From Tetranychus cinnabarinus (Eukaryota > Arthropoda > Arachnida > Trombidiformes > Tetranychidae), in assembly GCA_022266195.1 (NCBI GenBank), contig WHVY01000002.1, positions 14,771,001 through 14,835,000 of the forward strand: DNA of 64,000 nucleotides, in the 5' to 3' direction. Below the pieces are notes generated by a model. The model was not told the DNA's origin. It searched no databases and saw only the letters and a list, made by a program, of their open reading frames with translations. Shown here piece after piece: positions 35,001 to 49,200 of this stretch; positions within the stretch are counted from its first letter, which is position 1; each line of letters starts with the position of its first letter. Made by a program: the position numbers and the translations under genes.

Positions 35001-37509
35001 TCCTCTTGGATCCGAGATGGTATTATTTCAATAGGAATGGCAAATATTTACTCAATTGAGTTTCCAAAACACCAAAGTTTACCATGAAAATTATTTCCTA
35101 CTCTTGAAACTCTATATGTACACATATACAGAGATCACTTGGTTTTCCCTCATGAAAAACAATTGCTTTACTATTCACAGCATATATCATCACCCTTTGC
35201 TGCTCTTCGTACATTACTGATATTATTTATTTACCAAGAAATTCGAATATCGGTGATTAGTTTTAACTCAAAAACAATTTCTTCTGTGCCATCATTATTT
35301 TTAAATTTAAATATATTTCACTCGGAATGATACAAACTCTTTTGTAGACATGCTGGCAGAGGAATACAAGAAATATTTTCAGATTTCCATCAAACAATAA
35401 CCAAATGTAATCCAATCTTCAATGGAAATGAATCTTACAATTATGGTATCATCTCATCTTTCCTGTTTAACTTCAAATGTTAATCACAACAAATAGAGTG
35501 GTTGAGTTGCGCCAATGTGTTCCTTATCTCCAGACAATCGACGCATTCATCAGAACAAATTGGATTTCAATAAGGATATGATCAAAATAATTTGGAATTA
35601 TAATAGCCTGTCATAAATGATCATCTCAAGTCTCATTTTAAAAGATCATTCAAGAAATAACACTGTTGGACCTTTGCTCTCAAACTTCATTGGAAATCAT
35701 CAACGACATCAACATACTTTAATCAATTCAACTCTTTCTACACTCCTCTTATTTATCTGACTACTCGCATCTGGTTCCTCCTCCAATCTTAATCAAGCCT
35801 TTCCCTTATCCCCAATGGCCATGGGATATCATGAAAAAAGTACCTCAAATCGTCATTATCCTCAACTGAATTGGTTTCTGCTGTAGCCTGCTATCCTCAT
35901 CACTGCTAGCTTTAAAGCCATTACCAGAACAGAAAAAAGTTTCCTTTCGCTCAGCTGTGATGATATTTGCCAGATGAAATAATATTGTCTAATCTCAACG
36001 AAAGTTTTGGCAACAAACTATTCTTGATTATTGTTTTCCTCCAACTCATCCATACACTATTTTTTTCCAATGGTTAAATTTGAATTCCCTGAACGTTTCG
36101 TTATTAAGAGGTGAACACGTTTCCAGTTTTATTGATAATATTAAACACTTGAATGGCCAACAATGTCTAGTCGTAAGCCAGAAGCTGGTGAAAACAGGAA
36201 CTAAAAAAAGAGACTAAACAAAAGTAAAACTAATATATCATCAACAAAAATGAGTTTATCCTCTAAACGATTCCAGAATTAATAAACTCATCAGTTTATT
36301 ATTATTATTATCGTTATTACCATTAGTTGCAGCTATTATTACCTTATAACTTTACATCCAGGTAACAAGCAACAAAATTTATCCCAAGTGTTACGTGATA
36401 TAACAACAATACTGATGATCATAATGATAAACTTTCTAGTTTATTTCATAGTCTTTACATTCCAACATTTTACTCTTACAAGTCTTAACCTTGCTAGGCA
36501 TTTCAATATTTACAAATTACGAAACGTCGATTAAATTAATCTTGGAAGTTCCAAAATAGCCTCAACCATCCTTTTGGTGTTAAACCCAACGCCAGTGTTT
36601 TCACCAACGCCTCTTCGACAACTGGTTAACCCATTGTGAACCCATTGATCCAGATTGCTTAAAGTGTTTGCATTTACAAACCAGCCTCAAGCATAATCAC
36701 CATGAATTAATTTACCCAACTGATTGCCTGTTGACAGCGTCAATGTATTTCTGATGGTTTTTTTATTAGACAAATTTGAATGATCCTTCAACCAACTCTA
36801 ACAAAATGAAGTTTCTCACTTTGATTGCAATTGCTGATTTGATTGGAGTAACAAATAAGCAAATAATTGGTGCACACACAAATCACGTTGACATGTAAAA
36901 ATTGAAGCTGTGTTTTTGAATATCCAATAATGAACTGAATACCTGATGATAACCTTGTTTAATGTAAATTTTCAAAGTGAAACCAAAATGCAGAGATGAA
37001 GCCTTGAAATTAACAATTAATTGAACAAAAGCAGCAACCAAATGTTGATCAATTTGATTGAAGAGAGAAAGCGAGAGATAGAGAAAAGGGTTATACAAAT
37101 AGTGAATCTTACAACATAAACGTTAATTATAATAATGATTCTTCTATTGATCAATGTCCTCCAGTTAATTAATAAATGGTGAGAATCAACTTTAAATTGT
37201 GTTTACAAGAAAAAAAAGTAAAAGCTATTGATTGATAACCTCGAGAGTTTTCACTATTCCGTACATTTCACCATTCAACCACAATTGTACTAATTTGTCT
37301 TAATTGTAACTCATTGTTACTCTCAATCAAATTTGTCCCGATGATGATCAACAAACTGCAAGGTTTATCAATTAAACAGAAACCAATGAGTACAAAAAAT
37401 AAGGTTTCAATAGAAGCGAAGAAAAAAAGTCGCAACCGAAATTAAATTTACCTTAAATTTAATTTCCAATTGCTTAAGGCCTCAAATTAATTAACCTTTT
37501 TGATTCCAC

Positions 37510-37532
37510 CAAACAAACAAACAAACAAACAA
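37510..37532. repeat. (CAAA)n microsatellite
   Basis: Five CAAA units in tandem. Ordinary simple repeat. Confidence 0.7.
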
Positions 37533-40500
37533 TTAAATAAATCACATTTAATTATTTATTAAACTCATCAACAAACCAAAGTAAACACGAAAACTCTGGT
37601 TAAACCAAAAAAAAATGAAAATAATTGTTCAACTTTACAAATCAATATTTTCCAACAATTGATTCAATTGAGTGTGTAACCCAAGACCTTAACCCAAGCC
37701 AGACACCCGAAAATGAACCCAAAATCTTAAGTCAATCCCAATGAAAAGCAATTTTGTTGACAAAAATTAATTTTCTTATTAGATTAAGAGTTGAAGTTGC
37801 AGCAAAAAACGTTGCTAAATCATAATTATTTGTACTCTTAATTTGATTCTCAATCAATCAATAATTTCAATTGTAAAGATCAAAGTTAAACCAGTTTTGT
37901 CACCATTTACTCTGATTAACTCACCAACAATTTAGTAATCAAACTCATTGTTAAGAGTAAAAAAAAGAACCGAAAATTATTCAATTTCCGGCTTTAATTG
38001 CTATTAAAGTATCAACAATTAAGTGTCAACTTGCCTTTATAATGATGATAATAAGTGAAGACATTTTTTGTATAATTTTCAAGGTAAACTAAACGTTTCA
38101 AAAGTCACTTAACTGAACATTTTATTTCTGATTAAAGTCAATCAAAAGACATTTTTTGTCTTCAAATTGTCCACTTCAGATTAAAGATTTTTAAAGCCGC
38201 TTTTCAATGAATTCAGAGATTTATCAGAAATTTAATTTTCCAAGATTTCTATTCGAACCTTGAAATGTCGAACTTTTTGTTTTAATTTTTGTAAATTGCT
38301 TCGATTTCCATTGTTTAATTGGAATAAATTGATGAACATTTTGTGAAGTGTAATTTGACAAAAGTCCATTTATGAACATTTCTTTTTATGTTTAGTTGAT
38401 TGTCCTGATATTGCCTTGAATACCGATTAGTTGGATTGTTGATCGATAATCAACTCACGTCTACGTCTAATGTGTCCATCAAGATACGATTTGGAACCAA
38501 TTGATGGTCAACAAGTTGAGAATGAAAACAATTTGTTTCACTTTTCTCTTCTTTTTGTTGACCAATCCTCACTTTATATGATAATGATGATCATCACTAT
38601 AAATGTTCAATAAAACTGCATCAATTTGTCCTTCATTGGAATAATTATTAAAAGCTTTCAACTTTCATCTGATTGTTTTTTTGTTCCTCATTCAGAGAGA
38701 GAGAGAGTTAAAAACAACAAAACATTTATCCTTTTTCCATGTTTCCGGTTATCATGATCATCATTAGCAGCAAGCAAACAACATGAATCTACAACAATTG
38801 CGTCTCATTTCAATTGTTAATTCAATCGATTGTTTTCTTCCTTTTTTCTGGTTAAACCATTTCAAGTTTTTTCAACTTTACCAACATTAATCACAATTAT
38901 TGTCAACAATGAGAGATCAATGTTTATGGCGGTCAGTTAATGGCTCCATTAGATGATTGGACTTGTAAAATTGCAAAATTATACTAATCATTGATTGTTC
39001 ACCAAGCGAATTGTACAGAAATCGCAATCATTTCGAGAAAAATCTCTTCAGAGAAAAACTTGGGAAAAGCAGTTTTTAGTGTAAAATTCAGCTTTTGCTT
39101 TCGAAAAAATGACATTAGGACAGTTTTCGTTCGCTTCAAAAGATGCTAATCTTTGAACGAAAAAGTTATTTGAAAATGTTTTTCCATTCCAAGTGAGTTT
39201 GATGTTCGCTTGGGCAATAAGTTGATCATTTGAATGTTGAACAATGGTGAGCATGAAATAGCATGAGCATGATATTTGAATAGTAAAGGTGAATAAAATT
39301 TGTTGACAAGAAAATTACAAATGCTTTCATCGACATCTTCAAAGTTTGCAGGTTTGATAATTTCCCTAACTATTGTTAGGTGTCTTCAAATGTACTAAAC
39401 TTAAATGGCTTTAAAAGTGTCTTGAATATGATCGATAATTAACAAATGATTGTAAATGCAAGTTGAAACGATATTTTTGCGTAAATTTTGTGGCAAAGGT
39501 AAGAATCTTTCTCGTTTTTTGTGTTAAATGAAAAGGTCACATTATCGAAGAGGTAATAGATTAAATCCAATGGAAAAAATAATCAGAAAATAAATTGAAA
39601 ACTTACTTCAATAAGTTGAATTAACTATTCTTGAAAATCTAAGTTCAGATTTATCGGAATAGAAATAGAAAAATTGGCCAAAAGAAAGCAATTAAAATAA
39701 CTATTGGAATGATTTATTTCAAGTTGCAATTTTGATTATCATTATGCGTTTCAAGATTTATACGCAATTGGATTACAAAAACTCAATAGTTCTAATTGCA
39801 ATTTTTTGAACAAAACTCGAAATGAATTATTTCAGCCAATAAAAAATCTATTTATAAGCTTTCCGAAAATCCAATGAGTTTCAGTACAAAAAAAGTATAT
39901 TAAAAGACTTGATAAGGGCAGTTCGACTTTCGAGCGTTTTCTCACTTTCAAGTCTTTCCAAGCTTTAGCCTTTCACTTTCAAAAATAAAAGCATCTCAAG
40001 GTACATCAACTTCTCAACATAATTAGAAACGATGATTTTCACAACTCAATAAAGATCTTCCAATTAGAATTTCAAAGTTTGAATTTTTCAAAATTTTGTC
40101 GACTCTTAACGCACTAAATGATTTGTCGATTAAGTTTTAATAATTTTCTGCTCCTGAATATTAACGGCTAAAGTTACATTTGTTGCAACAATAAAGGACG
40201 ACATTTAGTCTTGGTGACAATGTTACCAATTGAGGTAAAGACAAAGACGGCAAGACAAAAACAATTGGCCCGTTGTTGAGCATTAAGCGAAGTAAGCACG
40301 ACAAGAAAAGAAAAACAAAGCGCAACAAACACAAAAAAAAACACCAACAAGAACCAAAAAAAGCAACTCGATTAACAATAAACATCTTAATCACCAACCA
40401 ATCAATAACGGGTTAAAATTGTTAACCTTGACATTACAAGACAAAAAGGTGATTAAAAACAATCGAAAGCAAATCACCGACAAATGCGAAAAAATAAACT

Positions 40501-41453
40501 TCGACAATCAAATTAATTGTAACAACAACAGACGCAAATAAACATAATTAATTAAAATTCAATTTTTCATTAATTGCAAAATAATGTAAAAATAAACTCC
40601 TAGAATTTAATGTTTCCGTTGATGGGAAAAAGGCCTTAAACCATGAAATGCTTCGGGTTATCAAAAGGAAAATATTTTTCTCTCAATTTCGGCTTCAATC
40701 GATTCAAGATCAATACAATTATGTTAATAAAGTTGCTATTAATAAACATAATGGAAACAAGTTGATCAGTAAAGTTGTTGTCAAGTGTGTAAACAAACAT
40801 CAATGAAGATTTTTGGGTGGTCTTAATTGTATCAATTGATTGAGCTAATTGACTTGATTAGCCGTTTAAAGGGTTAAAACATTTTCCCAAATCTTTTCCT
40901 TCGTCAACGTTTTCTTCGCCTTCAAAACTCACTCGACTCACTTTCGCTGTTAGTGAGAATGCTTTTGTCTAATAAACTTGCAACTTGCAACTTCACTTTT
41001 ACCTTTTTTTTATTCCAACCAACAACAAGTATTGAATTTTGCGAATTTTGTATTCAATTGTTGATCATCATTCTGTGAGTCTGTGTGTGTCTGGTGAACA
41101 ACTGGTGAAACCCGGAAAGAGAATTGAAAATTCAGTTTTCACCCAATTTTTGGATTTACAAGTTTTCTGTGTTTTTCAATTTTCGTTGCTTTGTGTGTTT
41201 GTCAAGTCAACTTTATGATTGAATGGTTAACGATGAACGTGACAATTTGTTTACAACCATTAACCTTGATACTTTGATACTCATCGTAATTGTCATCATT
41301 ATCATCTAATCATTGTAATCAGTCGCGTTTTGTTTTCCGCTTTTGTTCGCCTTTCGTTTGCAGTTTGTTGCAAGAAAACTTGTTTTGCTTTTAATTTCTT
41401 GTTTGTTTGTTTCGCCTTCCAATATTTACCGTAACAATTAACTCGTCTTAATA

Positions 41454-41902
41454 ATGGTTGATTTAATCGGTAAATATCAGGCCAAAATGCGCCAATTAGC
41501 ATCATCATTGAACAGTGGAAATGGTTCATTGAAACGGACAATTCCTGAAGCCATTTTGGCTGCAACTTCACCTAAAAGTGACTCTAATAGACGAAGTTCA
41601 TCAATTGTTTCGTTAATCAGCACAGTTAGCAGTAGCTACAGTAATTGTAACAATAATGTTAATAATAATGTTAATAATAATAATAATAATAGTAATCATA
41701 ATAATAATGGCATCACATTTGCTTGTAAACCTTTACGCTTATGTCAAACTCGTCATTCAATTCCATCACTTGATTCAATTGAGAAAGCTCAATTTCATGG
41801 TAGATCAACATCAACTTCATCTTCATCATCAAATTTATCATCAAATACAATCTTTTCATCCTCATCATGTTGTGAACATCGATGGCAACCCAAAAATCCA
41901 AA
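41454..41902 (+). CDS. Candidate alternative first coding exon of otopetrin
   Basis: An ATG-initiated frame encodes a cytosolic-type, Ser/Asn-rich sequence starting MVDLIGKYQAKMRQLASSLN, with a poly-Asn/His region and a poly-Ser region. It runs to a stop at 41949-41951 if unspliced (165 aa). A GTTAGT donor after 41902 leaves phase 2, which fits the acceptor before 43385 and would give ...RWQPKNPK-TAAFIVASS. The donor is not ideal. It may instead be a small separate gene or a chance frame. Its ordered N-terminal 60 residues argue that it is coding. Confidence 0.5.
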
Positions 41903-41951
41903 GTTAGTATTTAAAAAATTGCAAAATACTAAAAAATCAACTTCCATTTAA

Positions 41952-43226
41952 AACCAAATTAACCAGAAAATTCATCCTCTTAATGTCAAAACGAATGTCA
42001 AAAGTAACAATTGAAAGCAATACTCTTCACAGTATTAGCTGACTTACTGACAAGCCAATCAACTCGAATAGTTACATTTATCAGAATCAAACCTAAATCG
42101 CTAGTAAAAACACATCAGTAAAGACACAAAAGGTTCATTTAAATGGTCAACTTTCAAAAAGACCCAAAATACTTGATCTGCTGCTTCACCTTCTAACCAA
42201 TTTACTCATCTACTAACCTAAACTTTCACAGACTAAGCGAGAGCTCAACAGCACTTCACTTAGAACCTCGTTTAACACTGTCATCAGCCCTTTGCCCTCT
42301 CTCGAGATTAGCATCATTAGCACGATCAATGGCACTCCATTAGCACCTCCATCGGCACTCATTTAGAAACTCTTTTTCACTCTCTTTCCCTCTGTTTCCT
42401 CCACTTTCTGGGCCAATATTAGATTAGGAAAAAAATGTTTAAAATTTGTTTCGCCATTGTTTGCTTTTTGCCTTTTTGTGTTCACTCTTTCTTATCTTCC
42501 AATTTTAGAAAGTAAATTGTTTACTCAGCTCATTTATCCCTTTCCTGTCTCATCCAGCCTCCTCTCACCACCCCCTTGAAACAGCCTCCTCATTGAACTT
42601 CATTGTTCTTGAATAGTTGTGACCCTTTCAATTGAACCACAATCAGAAAAATGAAGAAGAAGAAGAAGAAAACTTTTTTTGCAAACTTAAACAAATGTCT
42701 TTAAAACTTGACACACATCAGGCAACATCAAGATCCTTTTTCAGCATCCTTTTCACCCTCCTCCTCCTCCTACATTATCATCATACTCACTCTTTAAACC
42801 AACTCAACTAATCACCAACTAATCCAAAAGCAAGATTATTGATTGTTGAACAAGAAGCGAAAAAAAAGTTGATCATTTAAATGTTTCACCAATTGCCACC
42901 TTTACCGACAGCCTTTCTTTGTCTCTATTTTTACCCAATCGGAAGTTTATCATTTTAATTGTTCATCATTTCTCATCCTTCTCATCATGTGAGCTCATTA
43001 CGAGTGAAACAAAAAACAAAACAAAGTCACAAATTATGCGGTATGAAATTAATTTCATTCAAAAAAAAACGAATCAACATTTTCTTTTTCACTATCAACT
43101 GTTTTAATGATGATAACCTTAATTGATCAATGTTGACCAACTTTTCACGTTGATCAACCTTTTTTGGGTTCACCAAATTGTCCAAATCTGTGAAAAGAAA
43201 AAAAAGTCAATTTAAAGTTTCAAGTC
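41952..43226. other. Spacer between candidate otopetrin first exons
   Basis: AT-rich with CT-rich patches. Around 42310-42365 short imperfect repeats of 'attagcac' occur. No exon was found. Confidence 0.4.
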
Positions 43227-46200
43227 ATGACTCTATTGACTGGTTATTTCAATTGTTTCCAATCTCGATCTTTACCTTCATCAACCTCATCAACTTCATC
43301 AGCTTCATCAACCACAAAATCATCATCATCTGACCAACAACTAAATGATATTAATCTAAACTGTTATCTAACTTGTTCTCGCAGGACTGCGGCTTTCATC
43401 GTGGCCAGTTCAATTTATGGTCAACTTTTGGTCGTAACCTGTTTAACCTTTTTCACTGCCGAAATTCGAATACCAAATATTCCTTTATACTATTTTGAGG
43501 TAACACTTGTCTACTAATTTCCATTTCGAACTCCAACTGAAATGTCTTTTCTCTTCGTCTTTCCAGGGATTCTACCTTTACCTGTACGCAGTTAGTCTTC
43601 TCTTTCTTCTCTATGTTTACGTTTACCTGCTTCACGATTTACCGAAAGGTGACCAAAATCGTAAGTACTGCCATTGCAATTTCCGTCAACTTTTACCTTC
43701 ACTTTTCATTCAACAGTGTCACTCATTTTTCAAGGTACATTAATCTGAATAACAGGCGAACATTTTTTTCCACCTTTTAATGTGTTGAGAAATTTTTATT
43801 TGCTTTTATTGTTCGAGAAAAAAAGCGATTCAGTTTCATCAGACTCGACATGATGGAACCTTGAAAAATTGACGATTCTGTTAATGGCTATTTTCGCCAA
43901 TCATGTATTTGTTATCGAATGTTTTCTTTAGAATTGAACTTCTTTTTTGAACAATTTTTATCATTTTTTTGATTTCTTTCTTTTGCTTGAATCAGGTAAT
44001 AAAGAGATGAATGGGAAAAAGAAGGAAAAAATCAGTGAAACTGAAAGATCTCATGGATCCATATTCTTGCGTATTGGTGCAGTTGGCTTTGGTTTAGGAA
44101 CAATGATTTACAATGGACTCGAGTTTGGATCTTACTTTGAGATTCCGTATACATCACCATGTTACTCTGTGCTTTTGGGTAAGTCAACGAAGACGTTTCA
44201 TTTTGTCTGCAACAAAATCAAGGTTATCTTTTCAAGTTTAATCTAATTCGCTATTTGCTCACTTGAAAAGCCAATTCAAAGTCACAGTCTTATCCGACTC
44301 GAAACGGCATCATTTTAGGTTATTTTGCATTATTAATGTAACAAAAAAAGTTGAACTTGAGTCAACCTCATTAGTCAAAACTAAGGACAACTTTGATGAC
44401 TAAAGTTGATTTGATTTTAAAAATGTATATTTTCAGAAATTAATCAGTAAAACCTTTGTCAGAGTTTAAAGTTTAGCTGATTAGCTTGACTGATTCAAAG
44501 GTTAAAAATTGGATTATTTTGAATTATTGTAACAACAAATTAGTCAACAGCAAAAGGCTAGACAAGTAGATCTAACCTAACCTTACCTAACCTAATCTTT
44601 GCATCGAGATTGAAGATAAGATAATCTCATTTTTTAGGAACCAAAAGTGATGAAGAGTTGAAATTTTCAGCCATTTTACACCCGATCATGATACCGTATA
44701 TAAATTTGGAAAATTTGCGAGAAGAAATTCAATGTTTATTCAGCTATTTCGATTCAATCTTTCCATTTTGCCAAAAAAGTTCAACTCTAAATGAATTGTC
44801 GAGTTCGAAGTCCTCTAATCAGCTTGCAATTCTTAAATTCCTGCAGATTGAGGTATTTTTATTCTGTACAGTTATGGACTATTCGATGAAGTTGATTTAA
44901 TTGTGACTGATTATCAGAAAGACTTTGAACAATTATAACTTGATATTGAAAATTGCACGCAGTTAATGATGGTAATAAATCTCTTGACCATCTTGATTCA
45001 ATTAGAACTGATTAATCCAATTTAGCGGGTAAACAAAAAGAAACTTTCAATTCTTGTTTCCAATTGTAAATCAATTGACTTTTGATTCTTTCCCTGCCAA
45101 CATCATCAGACAAAAATGCCTTTTAATAGTTGAATAATCATTGATTATTTATTCACTTGATTCATCAATTGATTTCAATTAATGTAATTGTTTCCAGTGA
45201 GAATAAAATTGCTAGTAAAGTTGAAGGTTCGCTTTAATTATTCAGACAACAATTGAAAGGGTTCAAGGTAAACAGGAACACTATTATACTAATCAAACTC
45301 TGTACATTTACAACGTGCTTCTCGTGCCTCCAATCATGTTCAGTTGAACGAGTCACAAATAAGGTCAATATTAATCATGATTAGGTTCAATTGTGATTAA
45401 CCCAAAATGAATTTGATGAAACAAGTTGTTGAGTTAAAAATTGTAATCCAATTTGCTTCTCAAAATGAAAGTCAACGAAAGTTTAAAGTTGAAAAGTTTC
45501 AAAGACAAATATCTATTGCATGAAAAGACAAAGATGAAAATCTGTTGAATGATGGAAAAGAATGATTCTGAAGGTTGGAAATCTTTTGAGTGGAATCTCA
45601 ATGGAATGAAATGGACCAAAGAATGTGTGGTTAAGAAACATTCAAGTGATGATAAGAGGAAGAAAAGGAAAAAGGAAACTGGTCAAAGTGAATGGTCAGT
45701 TATAGCTTAATGTTGATGAAATGTAGTGTGAGGAAGAAGATTTTGAGAAAAGCACAAAAAGTGACCAGAAAAGTTATGAGGAAAATGCTGAGATTGGAAT
45801 TTATTATAACCATTATCATTGTTATCATTATTTTTAGTTACGTTCAACGTATTTCTTCCCATCATATTGGCCTAATATTGAGTCAATATTTACTTGTAAA
45901 CATGAACATTTTTCTTGGTCATCATCTTTTTCATCATCCACACTCTCATCAATGTTTACTTCTCTTCCTTTTGGCTAAAAGATTCTTTTCTTCTTCTTCT
46001 TCTTCGTTTTCTCTTGTTTTTTTCTTCAAGCTCAACTTTGTCCAGTCACTTAATACAGATTAATCAATTGTCGATCAGGCAAAACAAGAAAAAATGTTTA
46101 AAGCCACTTTCACACCATTAAGGTCACTTTTGTGGCAACCTTTCATTTCCGGTCAACCATTTGATGAGGCAAACAACAATGTTTAATGTTAACAATTTTT

Positions 46201-49200
46201 CACTTGCAATCATGTTGCACCTTTTAATCAATTAAAGTTGCATTTAATGTTGTTTTACAAATGAAAAGTTGGCACAAAATGATTATTGCATTTCACGGTC
46301 GAGTTTGTTTCAACTCTCAGTGCAAATCGATTGAAAATTAACCTCAATAGTCGAGTCTGGGACGAATAGGTGTCGGGTCTAGGAGTCAACACGAAAGTTT
46401 TTTTTCTGAAAAATGAGAATTTTATTTGAAAAATAAAATGGAGATTAAAATTGGAAAATTTTGCAATCAAAATCGAATTTTCAAATTAAAGATTTTTATT
46501 GTTCGACCTGTTGAAGCTTGGCAGCTCTAGTTTTGCACATCAAATGCTTGTCCTGGAATTTCTGTTTCGACAATGCGTTCGTCCCGAAAACTGTTCGCAA
46601 TTGCGATCAATATATTAATACATAAAATTGTCTTTTTCTTGTTTCGATAGTTCATCGATTTCTTCTCGCAAATTTTGATTACTTCATGACCATCCGAAAA
46701 TATTCCGAATCTAAAATTTCTTCTTCTTTTTCCTTCAGAACTTGCTGAATGTATTATCCTTGCATGATTAACAATAAATTTTGAACCACTTTCATCAGTT
46801 TGTTACAATAATGCAAAATAACCCAATGATCAACATACAACTTTAGTGTATAAAAACCTTGGACATAAATAAATATTGCGAGTAAAATTATCGCTTTAAA
46901 TTATGTACTCGCATGAGTCAAGTTGTTTCAAGTTTAATCATTTCTCAAAATGCAAACTCGAAATGTTCAAGTTTTGTTTTTTCAAAGTAAACCAAATCAA
47001 TGACAAATGTTCAACATTAGTCGTTTGCGTCACTTATGATTATAAATAACGCAATTTCATCGATAAATCTAAGGTCCACTCCAGGCAACAAGTTTGCCGA
47101 CAGCAGATTTCAGTGAATTTTCAGCGAAATGTTTGATTCAATTTTGCTCAAAATGGGAAAAGAGTTGAAAAATGCCAATCAGTTAAAAGAGCGATAAAAA
47201 GCAGTGTTCAATTGTCATTATCGGATGAACTTTACTCGTCGAGATAATCATTGGTTCATCATAAACCGTTTACTCGCCTCACTGAACTCCAAGTCCTTTT
47301 GTTGTTTTACAAGCTAATTTGAGGTTCACTGGATTAGTCACTCCATGACAAATTGAGACACTTTAATTCAATTTGAATTTACTTCAACAAAATTAATCTC
47401 TCCCTTTATCAAAGTCTCTCAATTATTCAATTTCAAGGTACAGCCATGAATTATGATTAACTTTAACAGGAACAAAAAAACATGATTAAATATGTTTCTG
47501 TCATAAATTGTCATTTACCTTTACTCAAACCAGTTAACCTTTTACCTTGGCAACACTCGACTTTCAATGTCAATTAGTATTCAACTCAGCATTAACAGTC
47601 GGAACAAGAAGCAAAAAGACAGAAATCAAATGAAAAAACAATTCAACTCTTACCTGATGAAACTTGATGATACTTTACACCCTTAAGGTTAAATTAGCAT
47701 TCTCAGTCTATTGAAATGATGTGACAAACTTGTCGATGAAAATGAAATAATAAAACAGTTTATATGCAAAGCGAGCATCAATAAAGCTGATAAGTTAATT
47801 GTAATCAAAATGTTGACTGAACGGTTTATTGATTGCCAATTATGATCGTATTAGTGTTAATCAATGATTACAATTGAATATCATTTAGGGAAAGAAAAAA
47901 AAGAAGACTTATTTCAAGATTTTGGTTAAAGGTTGAAAGTTTAACCAACCAGTTAAGGGTTAAACAATGATTGTCAGGCAATCAAAATAAACAAATTGAT
48001 CCCGTTTAATAACAAGCTACAAATAACCTTTTTTTCATTATTCATCATGTAATTGTATTTGAACTCATTTTTTTCTTCTTTAACTTCTCTCTGTTTACTG
48101 ATTATCGTGAAATTAGCTGAGCGTTGTCCTTGCACAACCAGCAATTTATCCAAGTGAACCTAATTTAGACTCGAACCAATGAGTTTTGGGGTTTTAAGAA
48201 GCTTAATTTATCCAATTTTTTGTATGAATTAACACAAAACAAACACAAAAAAAAACCTTGTAATTGATCCGTTAAGATTGTAAATGTATTTCAATCAATC
48301 ACTCGTTTGCTCAACTTGCAGAATCAAGTTAGACCGTCGTGAGACAGGTTATTTTTACCCTACTGATGACTTGTCGTTGCAAAAGAAATCCTGCTCAGTA
48401 CGAGAGGAACCGCAGGTTCGGACAAATGGTACATGTGCCTGCTCGACCGAGAAATCATACCACGCTATCGTCCGAGGGTTGTGACTGAATGCCTCTAAGT
48501 CAGAATCTCTTCATTACACGTTAGCGATACCGTTAAGTACTCAGTGTAGCCATAGGTAAAAATATGTTGTAACCAATATTTACCATACCCTTTAATGGAG
48601 AGAAAGCATTCCATTGATAACCATCAAACCAAATACCAACCATGAATTCAAACGAATCCATCTTGGCCTGCCTGAGTATAAAATGATCCGTAGACGAGCC
48701 TGCCAGGATGCTGTACTTAGTAGAGTAGTTCTCATAATGCGATCTATTGACTCTCCGCCTTTGACAGGAAATGTTTTTCACTATGTTGAGCAATCTTCCA
48801 GATTCTTTGAAAATCGTATATCAGACAATCTATCTTTCGCCAATAGTCGTTGAGACAGTTTAACATTTCGAGAGCAAAGGTATCCTTAGGCGACTATTTT
48901 CAGTGAATGTAAAAGTTGAAGCTTTTATTACTGAAAAATGAAAACCTTTTTATTATCAAGACTCAACTTTTAGTAAAAAGCAAAATTTTGAATGTATTTT
49001 TGCCAATAAAAATCTTGAGATGAAATTCGTTACCTTTTACATTTTGCTATTTGATGAGTAACTCGCTTTGATTCAATTTGATTTTCGAAGCATTTTACCC
49101 TGGAAAATGAACTTTACTCATGAAAACACTTTTCTCAGTCTCTTTTCTCTCATGTTTTCTATCCTTGAAAATTGATTGACTAGATTTACATGGTTGAGAT

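Larger units (their letters stand above)
30503..41453. other. AT-rich intronic or intergenic DNA, no further exon seen
   Basis: About 11 kb with short AT-type frames only. It holds a diverged fragment similar to the 25-27 kb foldback unit (about 30815-30875), a perfect 15-bp-stem hairpin (32027-32065), a five-fold CAAA repeat near 37510 and a GA run near 38695. I see no gene. Confidence 0.4.

Noticed and set aside
36806..36898. Possible 30-residue peptide starting MKFLTLIAIADLIG
   Set aside because: It is short, with no promoter, splice or family support. The N-terminal hydrophobicity can arise by chance in AT-rich DNA.
45692..46121. Hydrophobic Phe/Ser-rich open frames
   Set aside because: T-rich sequence generates such frames throughout the window. 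There are no splice signals or motifs.
48284..48853. Three open frames on both strands
   Set aside because: They lie over the 28S rRNA-derived fragment and are not protein genes.
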